From: Methanomassiliicoccaceae archaeon
GTDB lineage: Archaea; Thermoplasmatota; Thermoplasmata; Methanomassiliicoccales; Methanomethylophilaceae
Reading direction: 5' to 3'
DNA: 64,000 nucleotides
Assembly: GCA_031285205.1 (NCBI GenBank)
Contig: JAITWO010000019.1
Coordinates: 42,870-106,869, forward strand
Made by a program: the position numbers and the translations under genes. The notes under the pieces were generated by a model, which had not been told where the DNA came from, did not search any database, and worked only from the letters and a program-made list of their open reading frames with translations. Shown in pieces: positions 1 through 7,603 of the stretch (within the stretch, counting starts at the first letter, position 1; each line of letters opens with the position of its first letter).

Positions 1-1
1 A

Positions 2-571
2 CCGTCGTTTGAAAAACTGGTGAAGAAGCACGGATCGTTCAAACCGATCGGGATAGAGGGGACTTTGGCATTCAAGCCGGAGGCGTTCGGTCCGTTGGAC
101 TCCAGATACGGGCATCTTTGGGCTAACTCCATTACACCGGCGGCACGGCCGGGCAGCGTCCCGGAGGGCGTCGGGATACTCGATGAGACGAAATTCTGCG
201 GCAGACGCGACGGGTTCGATAAACTGATCGGACAGATCAACTCGGCGTACAGGGACGGGTCGTTCGATTCCTGCGCCGTGGTGATGAGGAGATTGCTGGA
301 AGCCTGCCTGGTATTATCGTTCCGGTCGAACGGCATGGAAAATGAGATATCATTCAACGGCAGGTATCTGTGCCTCGGTGACATTGTGAAGAAGGTCATC
401 GAAAAGAATGCGTTCGGCCTCTCTGAGAAGGACCTGCGGGATGCGTCCGGGATAGGCGATTATTCGGGGCACGGGCCGACGTATAATTTCAGTGCCAACG
501 ATATTAATTCTGCAAGGACGGCTTACCGGAATGTTCTGGATATGTTGTTCCGGGCATCGAAGATCATCTGA
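2..571 (+). CDS. hypothetical protein, 5' partial (DUF4145-like C-terminal part)
   Basis: The reading frame is open to the left window edge, so the true start lies upstream; the GTG at 20 is only the first internal start-like codon. The visible 190 residues end in TGA. The second half is helical and has the look of a DUF4145/HEPN-like helical domain: a 'SCAVVMRRLLEACL' helix, a 'YLCLGDIVKKVIEK' helix, then a glycine/histidine-rich 'GDYSGHGPTYN' turn. That resemblance is recalled from families, not searched. No catalytic motif can be named. Function unknown. Confidence 0.6.
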   Translation, partial: PSFEKLVKKHGSFKPIGIEGTLAFKPEAFGPLDSRYGHLWANSITPAARPGSVPEGVGILDETKFCGRRDGFDKLIGQINSAYRDGSFDSCAVVMRRLLEACLVLSFRSNGMENEISFNGRYLCLGDIVKKVIEKNAFGLSEKDLRDASGIGDYSGHGPTYNFSANDINSARTAYRNVLDMLFRASKII

Positions 572-646
572 GCATGCGGACGGCCAAACAATGATTGATC
601 ACCTTTTAATATCACAGATGCCGATGTGATACTGATCCACATAGAC

Positions 647-1060
647 GTGAATTCTAACTATAAGGACAGACCGACGATGCTGTGGGTAGTGATACTCATC
701 GTGATCGCGGTCGGTATACTGTATCTGATACAGGGAGCAATGGTATTCGGCACGGATCTGGATCTCTCCGGCTTCACGGAAGAACTGGAGGGATACGAAG
801 GGTTTGTTGATATGGCAAAGACCCTTATTGCCTCTGTCTACATAATACTCGGGCTGCTGACGCTGATCATCGCGTTCCTGCTGTACAACGGATCAAAGGG
901 CGGAAGGACCATTCTCATCGTCATCTTGATAATATCGATACTGGTCAATGCGTATGCTCTGCTGATAGGCGGCATCATAGGCATCATCGAGCTTGCGGCT
1001 GCAATAATATGTCTTTACATACTCTACCAACCGCCCGTGAAAGCATACTTCAAGGTGTGA
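647..1060 (+). CDS. small four-helix membrane protein, paralogue of the next gene
   Basis: This encodes a 137-residue, very hydrophobic protein with about four predicted membrane segments and a short acidic loop ('TEELEGYEGF') after the first. It shares the pattern RPT at the N terminus, an acidic loop after helix 1, and a final '(R/Q)PxVKxYF/EFF' tail with the protein at 1201-1575, so the two are tandem paralogues. I chose GTG at 647 because a TATA-like element (602-612) lies about 40 bases upstream and the resulting N terminus matches the paralogue; a GTG at 626 is also in frame. A clear hairpin terminator follows. Function unknown. Confidence 0.7.
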   Translation: MNSNYKDRPTMLWVVILIVIAVGILYLIQGAMVFGTDLDLSGFTEELEGYEGFVDMAKTLIASVYIILGLLTLIIAFLLYNGSKGGRTILIVILIISILVNAYALLIGGIIGIIELAAAIICLYILYQPPVKAYFKV

Positions 1061-1068
1061 GAACAAAC

Positions 1069-1096
1069 GGCACGGCCTCCGTGCCTTCATTTTTAT
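1069..1096 (+). terminator. hairpin terminator after the first membrane gene
   Basis: GGCACGG (1069-1075) and CCGTGCC (1079-1085) form a perfect 7-bp stem with a 3-base loop, followed by TTCATTTTTATC. It lies 8 bases after the stop codon of the upstream gene. Confidence 0.75.
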
Positions 1097-1169
1097 CATT
1101 TCCTGTGGATGAATGAGCGTATGCGGTTTTCCGGATACGTCCGTAAAAATATGATATTATACAAACCAT

Positions 1170-1180
1170 TTTTTAAATAT
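1170..1180 (+). promoter_or_regulatory. TATA element for 1201 gene
   Basis: TTTTTAAATAT is centred about 26 bases before the ATG at 1201. This spacing places transcription initiation at or next to the start codon, so the mRNA is probably leaderless. Confidence 0.6.
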
Positions 1181-1200
1181 CAGAAACGTGCTTTTATACC

Positions 1201-1575
1201 ATGGCACAAAGACCTACGTTTCTGTCCATAATTTGCATACTGCTGGCAATAAGCGGGTTACTCCTGTTGCTTGCCGGCATTATGGTTATAGCTTCGGAAG
1301 GCGCGATCAACGATGCGCTTGGAGATGTTGACCTTCTCGTAGACCTTACGGCTATCGGAGCGATCGCCTTGATCGCCGGCCTGATCGCTTTGGTGGTGAC
1401 ATACATGCTGTGGAAGGGCATAAAGCTCGGATGGTACCTCGTTATGGTATACCTCATAATCTTGGTCATATTCGGGATACTGTCCTTACCTGCCGGTATT
1501 TTATCGCTTATCGTTGTGATAGTGCTGATCTGGTACTTCTTCAGACCCAACGTCAAAGAGTTCTTCGGTATCTGA
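1201..1575 (+). CDS. small four-helix membrane protein, paralogue of the previous gene
   Basis: This encodes a 124-residue integral membrane protein with four predicted helices, an acidic loop after helix 1 ('SEGAINDALGDVD') and a cytosolic-looking 'FRPNVKEFFGI' tail. It resembles the gene just upstream in length, helix order and tail motif, which points to tandem duplication. The start is fixed by a TATA element about 26 bp upstream. It has its own promoter and terminator, so it is not in an operon with its paralogue. No enzymatic residue is recognisable; function unknown. Confidence 0.75.
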   Translation: MAQRPTFLSIICILLAISGLLLLLAGIMVIASEGAINDALGDVDLLVDLTAIGAIALIAGLIALVVTYMLWKGIKLGWYLVMVYLIILVIFGILSLPAGILSLIVVIVLIWYFFRPNVKEFFGI

Positions 1576-1590
1576 GCTATAAACATAAAC

Positions 1591-1625
1591 ATCGGGGTCT
1601 GCCCCGATTTAACAACTTTTTATTT
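1591..1625 (+). terminator. hairpin terminator between convergent genes
   Basis: ATCGGGG (1591-1597), loop TCTG and CCCCGAT (1602-1608) form a perfect 7-bp stem, followed on the plus strand by TTAACAACTTTTTATTTTTG. It separates the membrane protein from the convergent dnaJ gene and may serve both strands. Confidence 0.75.
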
Positions 1626-1643
1626 TTGTTGAGCGCGGGTGCA

Positions 1644-2768
1644 TCATTTCTTGAACAGGCCTTTCGCCTTTTTTGACGAGCCGGCCTTATCATCCAGTTT
1701 TCTGAGATATTCCTTATCTTCTTCTGAGACCTTCGTCGGAACGTCTATCTTCACCTTCAGGAACAGGTCGCCTCTTGTGCCGCCTCTGAACTTCGGAAGT
1801 CCTTTCCCCTGTATCCTGAGAACGGCGCCTACCTGTGTGCCCGGAGATATCGTCACCTTTGCCGTTTCCCCTTCGAGGGTCGCAACCTCCTCCGTGCCGC
1901 CCAGCACAAGCCTCGGGTAAGTGGTCAGGATCTCCGCCCACAGGTTGATGCCTTCCCTTTCGAACTGCTTATGCTCCTTAACTTGGACCACCACGTACAG
2001 GTCCCCGGACGGCCCTCCGTTGTACCCCGCGTCGCCCTCTCCCTGCATCCTCAGCCGTGTGCCGTCCTCGATGCCTTTCGGTATCGTCACGCTTACGGTA
2101 CTGTTCTTGGACACGCGTCCGGAGCCGCGGCATTTTATGCAGCGCTCCTTGTATGTTTTCCCGGAACCGCTGCACTTCGGGCAGTCGGTGACCGACGCTA
2201 TGCGCCCGAACGGACTGTTCCGGACCATCTGTATCTGTCCGGCACCGTCGCACTGCGAGCACACCTCCACCTTACCGTCCTTCCCTCCGGTCCCTCTGCA
2301 GTCGTGGCACGATGATGTCTTCGGGACCTGTATCTCTTCGGTCCTTCCGGTGAGCACCTCTTCCAAAGATATCCTGACATCGTAGCGCAGCGATTCCCCC
2401 TGTGTCGGCGCATTCCTCGGCCTCCGGCCTCCGCCGCCGAAGAACATATCGAAGATGCTCCCTCCGGAGCCTCCGAATATATCGCGTATATCGTCGAAGT
2501 GGGTGAAATCATTCCACGAGAACCCGCCGCCGCCGAACTGCTGGTTCACGCCCGCATGTCCGTGCTGATCGTACGTCTTCCTCTTTCCGTCGTCAGACAG
2601 CACCTCGTACGCTTCGGATATCTCCTTGAACTTCTCCTCGGCCACTTCCTTGGGGTCGCTGGACACGTCCGGGTGATGCTCTCTCGCTAACCTCCGGTAT
2701 GCCTTCTTTATGTCGTCGGCTGTTGCGTCCTTGCTCACGCCCAATATTTCGTAGTAGTCCCTCGGCAT
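1644..2768 (-). CDS. dnaJ: chaperone protein DnaJ (Hsp40)
   Basis: Co-chaperone that delivers substrates to DnaK and stimulates its ATPase. The 374-residue protein has the full type I layout: an N-terminal J domain with the HPD triplet in 'REHHPDVS', a Gly/Phe-rich stretch (about 75-115), four zinc-binding CxxCxGxG-type repeats ([32 protein letters not shown]) and C-terminal beta domains. The ATG at 2768 overlaps the dnaK stop as TGATG, which indicates translational coupling; a GTG one codon earlier is possible. It is last in the grpE-dnaK-dnaJ operon and ends in TGA before a hairpin. Confidence 0.97.
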   Translation of the reverse strand: MPRDYYEILGVSKDATADDIKKAYRRLAREHHPDVSSDPKEVAEEKFKEISEAYEVLSDDGKRKTYDQHGHAGVNQQFGGGGFSWNDFTHFDDIRDIFGGSGGSIFDMFFGGGGRRPRNAPTQGESLRYDVRISLEEVLTGRTEEIQVPKTSSCHDCRGTGGKDGKVEVCSQCDGAGQIQMVRNSPFGRIASVTDCPKCSGSGKTYKERCIKCRGSGRVSKNSTVSVTIPKGIEDGTRLRMQGEGDAGYNGGPSGDLYVVVQVKEHKQFEREGINLWAEILTTYPRLVLGGTEEVATLEGETAKVTISPGTQVGAVLRIQGKGLPKFRGGTRGDLFLKVKIDVPTKVSEEDKEYLRKLDDKAGSSKKAKGLFKK

Positions 2769-4615
2769 CACTCATCGTCCACTATCTTGTAGTCCGCATC
2801 GACATAATCGCCGTCGCCCTTCTGGCCTTTATCGTCCTTGGGGCCGCCGGAGGCCGATGCGGGGCCTTGTTCCTGCTGATATATCTTTTTTGATATCGGC
2901 TCCATCGCTTTGTAAAGGGAGTCTATCTTCGCCTTCATCTGTTTGGCGTCGTTGGATGCCCTTGCCGCTTCGAGGTCCGATATCGCCGCCTCGACCTTGG
3001 CGCGCTCCTCGTTGTTCACCTTCTCACCGAGATCGTCCATCGCTTTGCGGACGGTGTATATTGCCGATTCCGACTGGTTCAGGAGGTCTATGGACTCGCG
3101 TTTTGCTTTATCGGCGTCGGCGAACTGGGCCGCTTCGTTCACCATCTTGTCTATTTCCTCTTTGCTCAGCTTCTTCGATGACATTATCGTTATCTTCTGC
3201 TCCTTTCCCGTTCCCTTGTCTTTCGCTGACACGTTGATTATCCCGTTCGCGTCTATGTCAAAGGTCACTTCTATCTGCGGTATCCCGCGGGGAGCCGGCG
3301 GTATCCCGTCCAGATTGAATTTGCCCAGCGAGGTGTTGTCAGAGGCCATCGGCCTCTCCCCCTGGATCACGTGTATCTCCACCGACGGTTGGTTGTCAGC
3401 GGCGGTCGAGAATACCTGCGACTTCTTTGTGGGTATCGTCGTGTTGCGGTCGATGAGCTTCGTTGCTATCCCGCCTAACGTCTCTATGCCGAGGGTGAGC
3501 GGCGTCACGTCCAATAACAGAACGTCCTTCACTTCTCCCGACAGTACCGCGCCCTGCACCGCCGCGCCCATTGACACGCACTCCATCGGGTCTATGCCCC
3601 TCTGTATCTTGGAACCGACCATGTTCTCAACGAAGTTCTGCACTATGGGCATCCTTGTGGGGCCGCCCACCATGATTATCTTGTTTATGTTGTCCTTCGT
3701 CAACTTCGCGTCCCTCATCGCCGTCTCGATGGGACCTCTGCATTTGTCGATTATCGGAGACACGAGCTCTTCGAGCTTCGCCCTGGTCAGCGTCTGTATC
3801 AGGTGCTTCGGGCCGGATGCGTCGGAGCTTATGAACGGAAGGTTTATCTCGGTCTGCATCGTCGTTGACAATTCTATCTTTGCCTTTTCACATGCTTCGC
3901 GTACTCTCCAGAACGCCATGTTGTCGCCTGAGAGATCTATCCCCTCGCGCTACTGGAACTCCTTGAGCACATATCTTGTGAGAAGTTCATCCATGTCCGA
4001 CCCGCCCAGTTTGGTGTCCCCTGATGTTGACACCACTTCGAACAACCCTGAACTGAACTCCATTATTGTCACGTCCAGTGTTCCTCCTCCGAGGTCGAAT
4101 ACAAGTATCTTCTGCTCCAGCCCGCTCTTGTCCAGCCCGTAGGCCAATGCGGCCGCCGTCGGCTCGTTGATTATCCTTACAACTTCAAGGCCTGCGATCG
4201 CACCGGCGTCCTTTGTCGCCTGCCTCTGGTTATCGTTGAAATATGCGGGAACTGTTATAACCGCTTTTGATATCGTTTCTCCCAGATACGATTCCGCATC
4301 GCGTTTCACTTTCTGTAATATGAACGCCGATATCTGCTGCGAAGTGTACTCTTTACCGTTCACCTTCACTTTTTCGTCTGTCCCCATCTTCCTTTTAATG
4401 TTCTTCACGGTCCCGCTGGGGTTGGTGACGGCCTGCCGCCTTGCCGGCTCTCCGACAAGTAACTGGCCGTCGCTTGTGAATGCTACATATGACGGGAAGG
4501 CCTTCCCGCCGACGCTCGTACCTTCTGCGCTCGGTATCATCGCCGGCCTTCCGCCCTCCATGATAGAGGCGGCGGAGTTGCTTGTTCCTAGATCTATTCC
4601 TATGATTCTTGACAT
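2768..4615 (-). CDS. dnaK: chaperone protein DnaK (Hsp70) with in-frame amber codon 222
   Basis: ATP-dependent Hsp70 chaperone. Codons 1-221 give the first part of the nucleotide-binding domain ([41 protein letters not shown]). Codon 222 is TAG (3952-3950), and the same frame continues with REGIDLSG, the rest of the nucleotide-binding domain (VGGPTRMP), the substrate-binding domain and an acidic tail [13 protein letters not shown]. No other lesion is seen over 615 codons. Canonical Hsp70s read EFKK(x)xGIDL here; this one reads EFQ-TAG-REGIDL, so the amber replaces a lysine. Pyrrolysine insertion is the simplest explanation if the organism decodes TAG. A recent nonsense mutation or a sequence error are the alternatives. 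The start has a GGTGAG site 6 bases upstream. Confidence 0.93.
3950..3952 (-). other. in-frame TAG codon in dnaK (candidate pyrrolysine site)
   Basis: On the minus strand the sequence reads GAG TTC CAG TAG CGC GAG GGG ATA GAT. The frame is open and homologous to Hsp70 on both sides. AAG to TAG is a single-base change and the family position is a lysine, the residue pyrrolysine derives from. Confidence 0.7.
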
Positions 4616-5118
4616 TTCTGCTCACCTTCTGTTTGTCTCTTTGTCACTTTCACCTTTGCATACCTGAGCACCCGGTCGCCGATGCGGTACCCTTTCTGGA
4701 ACACTTCTGTGATCTCACCGTCATTCTCTCCCGCCTCGGCGCACAGCGCCTCATGGACAGCGGGATCGAACTTCCCGTCCGTTGATATCTCTGCCAGTCC
4801 TTTCAATGAGAGTATCTTCATCAGGTTGTTCCTTATCGAGCCCACGCCTGCAGCCAGGTCATCATCCTTGGGCGCATGTGACAAAGCGCGCTCAAGGTCA
4901 TCTATTATCCCGAGGATGTCTGCGATCAGAGAGTCGGAAGCGTGCTTCCTGAACTCCTCGTTCTCGCGCTGCGTCCTCTTTTTGTAATTGTCGAAGTCCG
5001 CCTGTATCCTCCTGGCGATGTCCAAGTTATCGGATGCTCTCTTCTCGGCTTCCGCTATCCTTTCGTCGGCGTCCTGCCTGATCTTCTCGGCATCTTCCCT
5101 TGCAGACTTACCAGTCAT
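4600..5118 (-). CDS. grpE: nucleotide exchange factor GrpE
   Basis: GrpE releases ADP from DnaK. The 172-residue protein has the long charged N-terminal helix (heptad-rich to about residue 60), the '[12 protein letters not shown]' segment, and the C-terminal beta domain ending in '[17 protein letters not shown]'. The ATG at 5118 is preferred over ATG 5130 because the TATA element at 5141-5150 would place the RNA start at about 5120 and GGTGA sits 5 bases before it. The gene overlaps dnaK by 16 bases and stops at TAG; the next in-frame codons are GAA TAG ATC TAG, so the overlap with dnaK supplies three clustered ambers. Confidence 0.95.
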   Translation of the reverse strand: MTGKSAREDAEKIRQDADERIAEAEKRASDNLDIARRIQADFDNYKKRTQRENEEFRKHASDSLIADILGIIDDLERALSHAPKDDDLAAGVGSIRNNLMKILSLKGLAEISTDGKFDPAVHEALCAEAGENDGEITEVFQKGYRIGDRVLRYAKVKVTKRQTEGEQKCQES

Positions 5119-5140
5119 ACAGTTCACCATCTGTTATTTG

Positions 5141-5150
5141 AAATATAAAT
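5141..5150 (-). promoter_or_regulatory. TATA element of grpE-dnaK-dnaJ operon
   Basis: On the minus strand AATTTATATTTC lies about 26 bases upstream of the grpE ATG at 5118. It directly follows the putative thermosome terminator, so the two chaperone units have separate promoters. Confidence 0.65.
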
Positions 5151-5169
5151 TAAAGGTGGGGTCTCCCCC
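5146..5169 (-). terminator. short hairpin and T-rich tract after the thermosome gene
   Basis: On the minus strand GGGG-GAGA-CCCC is followed by ACCTTTAATTTATATTT, 8 bases after the thermosome stop. The T-rich tract overlaps the grpE TATA element. Confidence 0.4.
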
Positions 5170-5176
5170 GTTTAGT

Positions 5177-6811
5177 TCAATCGTCGTCCATCTCAGGCGG
5201 CTTCAGTCCCGGCGGTCCCGAGGGTGCCCCGGACCCACGCGCGGCGATGACGTCATCGATCCTGAGTATCATGACCGCTGCGTCCGTTGCCGAGTTGATC
5301 GCCTGTTTGCCTATCCTGTACGGTTCGATGACGTCCAGTTTCAGCATGTCCTCGACCTTGCCCGAGAACGGGTTGAGGCCGGCGTGCTTCTTGCCTGCCT
5401 TGTGCTGCTTCCTCATCTCGATGAGTACGTCTATCGGATCAAGGCCCGCATTCTCCGCAAGCGTGGTGGGGATTATCTCCATCGCGGACGCGAACGCATC
5501 TATCGCTATCTGCTCGCGGCCGCCGACCGATGCTGCGTACTCCCTTAACTTCATTGCCAGTTCCACTGCCGTGGAGCCGCCGCCGGTGACCATCATTCCG
5601 TCCTCTATGGCAACCTTCACAACACTCCATGCGTCGATGAGCGACCTCTCGATCTCGTCGATGACGTGCTTCGTTCCGCCCTTTATGAGTATTGACACCG
5701 CTTTCGTGTCCTTAAGGTCGGTCACAAAGGTCATCTCCTCTTCCTGCATCTTCTTCACTTCGACAATGCCTGCAAGACCGATGTCGCCCTTCTCCAGCTC
5801 ATCGAACTTGTTCACGATGCTGGCGCCGGTGGATTTTGACAGTTTGTCTATGTCGTCCTTCTTGACGCGGCGTGCCGCGTAGATGCCTTCCTTTGCGAGG
5901 AAGTGCTGCGCCAGGTCGTCAATGCCCTTCTGACAGAACACAACATTGGCACCGATGGATTTGACCTTCTCGACCATCCTCCTCAGCATGTTCTCCTCCT
6001 CTGCGAGGAATGCGCCGAGCTGGCTCGGATCGGTTATCTCTATCTTTGCATCGATCTCGGTCTTCTTTATCTCGAACGGAGCGTCTATCAGCACTATCTT
6101 GGCGTTCTTTATCAGCCTGGGCATTGCCGGGTGGACGGGTTCTTTGTCGACGATTATGCCTTTGGAGAGGAATGTGTCCTCCATCGAGCCGCCGGTGACC
6201 TTTACGACCTGTATGTTCCTGAGATCCGCGGTGAGTTTTCCGTCGTCGCCTTTCTCAACTATCGTTTTCACAGCGTTCACAACGAGATCGGCGAAGAACT
6301 CCTTGGATGCGTTGACCTGTTTGCTTATCATGGCGGTCTCTGCGATCTTCCTCAGCAGTTTGTCGTCGTTCACCGATACCTTCGTTGACACATCGATAAG
6401 GATCTGCTGTGCCTTCGCGTTCGCCAGCCTGTAACCGGCCGCGATTATCGTCGGGTGCACCGACGAATCCACCATGTCGATCGCTTTCTTCAGCAGTTCG
6501 CCGGCAATGATGACGGATGTTGTCGTCCCGTCGCCTACTTCCGCGTCCTGTGTCTTCGCGACCTCCACCAGCATCTTTGCCGCCGGGTGCTGCACGTCTA
6601 TCTCTTTGAGGATCGTCACACCGTCGTTGGTGATTATCACATCGCCCATCGAATCGACGAGCATTTTGTCCATTCCCCTCGGACCGAGGCTGCTTCTAAC
6701 TGCGTCTGCTATTGTCCTTGCCGCTGCAATGTTGTTGAACTGAGCGTCCTTTCCCTTGTCCCTCTTGGTACCCTCTTTGAGTATCAAGATGGGCGCGTTA
6801 CCCATACCCAT
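5177..6811 (-). CDS. thsA: thermosome subunit (group II chaperonin)
   Basis: ATP-driven double-ring folding machine of the archaeal cytosol. The 544-residue product contains the group II signatures: '[14 protein letters not shown]', '[15 protein letters not shown]', the ATPase motif GDGTTT near residue 90, '[15 protein letters not shown]' and '[17 protein letters not shown]'. The C terminus is PPEMDDD and lacks a GGM-rich tail. The start at 6811 is chosen because GGAGGT (6826-6821) lies 9 bases upstream of this ATG; an earlier ATG at 6820 abuts the site and is too close. It is a single subunit gene transcribed from its own TATA promoter beside the Hsp70 operon. Confidence 0.97.
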   Translation of the reverse strand: MGMGNAPILILKEGTKRDKGKDAQFNNIAAARTIADAVRSSLGPRGMDKMLVDSMGDVIITNDGVTILKEIDVQHPAAKMLVEVAKTQDAEVGDGTTTSVIIAGELLKKAIDMVDSSVHPTIIAAGYRLANAKAQQILIDVSTKVSVNDDKLLRKIAETAMISKQVNASKEFFADLVVNAVKTIVEKGDDGKLTADLRNIQVVKVTGGSMEDTFLSKGIIVDKEPVHPAMPRLIKNAKIVLIDAPFEIKKTEIDAKIEITDPSQLGAFLAEEENMLRRMVEKVKSIGANVVFCQKGIDDLAQHFLAKEGIYAARRVKKDDIDKLSKSTGASIVNKFDELEKGDIGLAGIVEVKKMQEEEMTFVTDLKDTKAVSILIKGGTKHVIDEIERSLIDAWSVVKVAIEDGMMVTGGGSTAVELAMKLREYAASVGGREQIAIDAFASAMEIIPTTLAENAGLDPIDVLIEMRKQHKAGKKHAGLNPFSGKVEDMLKLDVIEPYRIGKQAINSATDAAVMILRIDDVIAARGSGAPSGPPGLKPPEMDDD

Positions 6812-6820
6812 AGTCTTCAT

Positions 6821-6873
6821 ACCTCCGTTAAACTTGGAATCTATCTTGCCTAAAGTTAGTTCTTCTATATAAA
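6821..6873 (-). promoter_or_regulatory. thermosome promoter and ribosome binding site
   Basis: TTTATATAG (6873-6865, minus strand) is a near-consensus archaeal TATA box. About 40 bases downstream is a perfect GGAGGT (6826-6821). Together they predict a leader of about 30 bases and decide the start at 6811. Confidence 0.75.
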
Positions 6874-6965
6874 CGTTTACCATAATCCGCCAATCGGTGC
6901 AAATCTTCCCTTATTACGCACGTATCACGTTAATCTATAATGAACCGCATTCAGTTACGAGGATC

Positions 6966-7454
6966 ATGCGTTTTCCGATCGGCAGGTACACGTTGAGAAG
7001 GGCAGAAGAGGATGATATGCATTTCGTCATGGGCTGCATGAAGGAGAGCGTCCTGATGTCCGTTGAGGACGTCGAATCGCAACATTCGGACCTGTGGATG
7101 GAGAATATACTGGGGGTCACGAGCATCGCGATGGACGGGGGCATGATGCGCTCCGAAGCTTTCGTCCTTGAGGATGAGAATAAAAAATATGTGGGGATCC
7201 TGTGGATGGGGATGTCCTTCGATCAATTCACATGCGAGGAGACCGGATACCTTCTCGGCATATTCGTGATAACGGAACTGCGGGGGAAAGGGATGGGGAG
7301 GTCGCTCATGAGATGCGCCGAGGACTGGTGCAGGGAAAGGGGATTGCTGTCGCTGACGCTGAACGTCGGCTCCGCGAACACGTCAGCAAAGGAGTTCTAT
7401 GACCGTCTGGGGTTCAGCGAGCGGAGCACGGTGCTGCGCAGGCGTCTCCGGTGA
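6966..7454 (+). CDS. GNAT family N-acetyltransferase
   Basis: This 162-residue protein has the acetyl-CoA binding motif 'ELRGKGMGRSLM' around residues 100-112 (the R/QxxGxG/A signature), followed by 'LSLTLNVGSANTSAKEFYDRLGF', the usual C-terminal beta strand and helix of GNAT enzymes. Such proteins transfer an acetyl group to an amine; the acceptor cannot be deduced. The ATG at 6966 starts a peptide 'RYTLRRAEEDD' typical of GNAT N termini. The gene is divergent from the thermosome gene with a 154-bp gap. Confidence 0.85.
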   Translation: MRFPIGRYTLRRAEEDDMHFVMGCMKESVLMSVEDVESQHSDLWMENILGVTSIAMDGGMMRSEAFVLEDENKKYVGILWMGMSFDQFTCEETGYLLGIFVITELRGKGMGRSLMRCAEDWCRERGLLSLTLNVGSANTSAKEFYDRLGFSERSTVLRRRLR

Positions 7455-7488
7455 CGGCCGCGGCCGCCGATATGATCATATTAATCAA

Positions 7489-7524
7489 AATATATTAAAA
7501 CATAAAAATGCATGGTCCGACCAT
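7489..7524 (+). promoter_or_regulatory. purL promoter with inverted repeat at the predicted RNA start
   Basis: AATATATTAA (7489-7498) is a TATA element. ATGGT-CCG-ACCAT (7512-7524) is a small perfect inverted repeat around the expected start point, roughly 80-90 bases upstream of the purL ATG. It could be an operator; the arms are only 5 bp. Confidence 0.4.
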
Positions 7525-7603
7525 ATGATGCTGTGCGTCCGGATGACATTTTGCGCTTTGATATGCGGCCATCCAGATGCCCTGACTGAATTAAGGTGAT
7601 TCT

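Noticed and set aside
2768..3919. Separate short DnaK-like gene starting at the internal ATG 3919
   Set aside because: The ATG is 11 codons after the TAG in the same frame and cuts into the conserved nucleotide-binding domain. There is no promoter or ribosome site, so a single gene with an amber codon is the better model.
2943..4142. A 399-codon open frame on the plus strand opposite dnaK
   Set aside because: Long antisense frames opposite dnaK are a known codon-bias artefact. The translation is low-complexity Ser/Thr/Pro-rich and no signal precedes it; the minus strand encodes a clear Hsp70.
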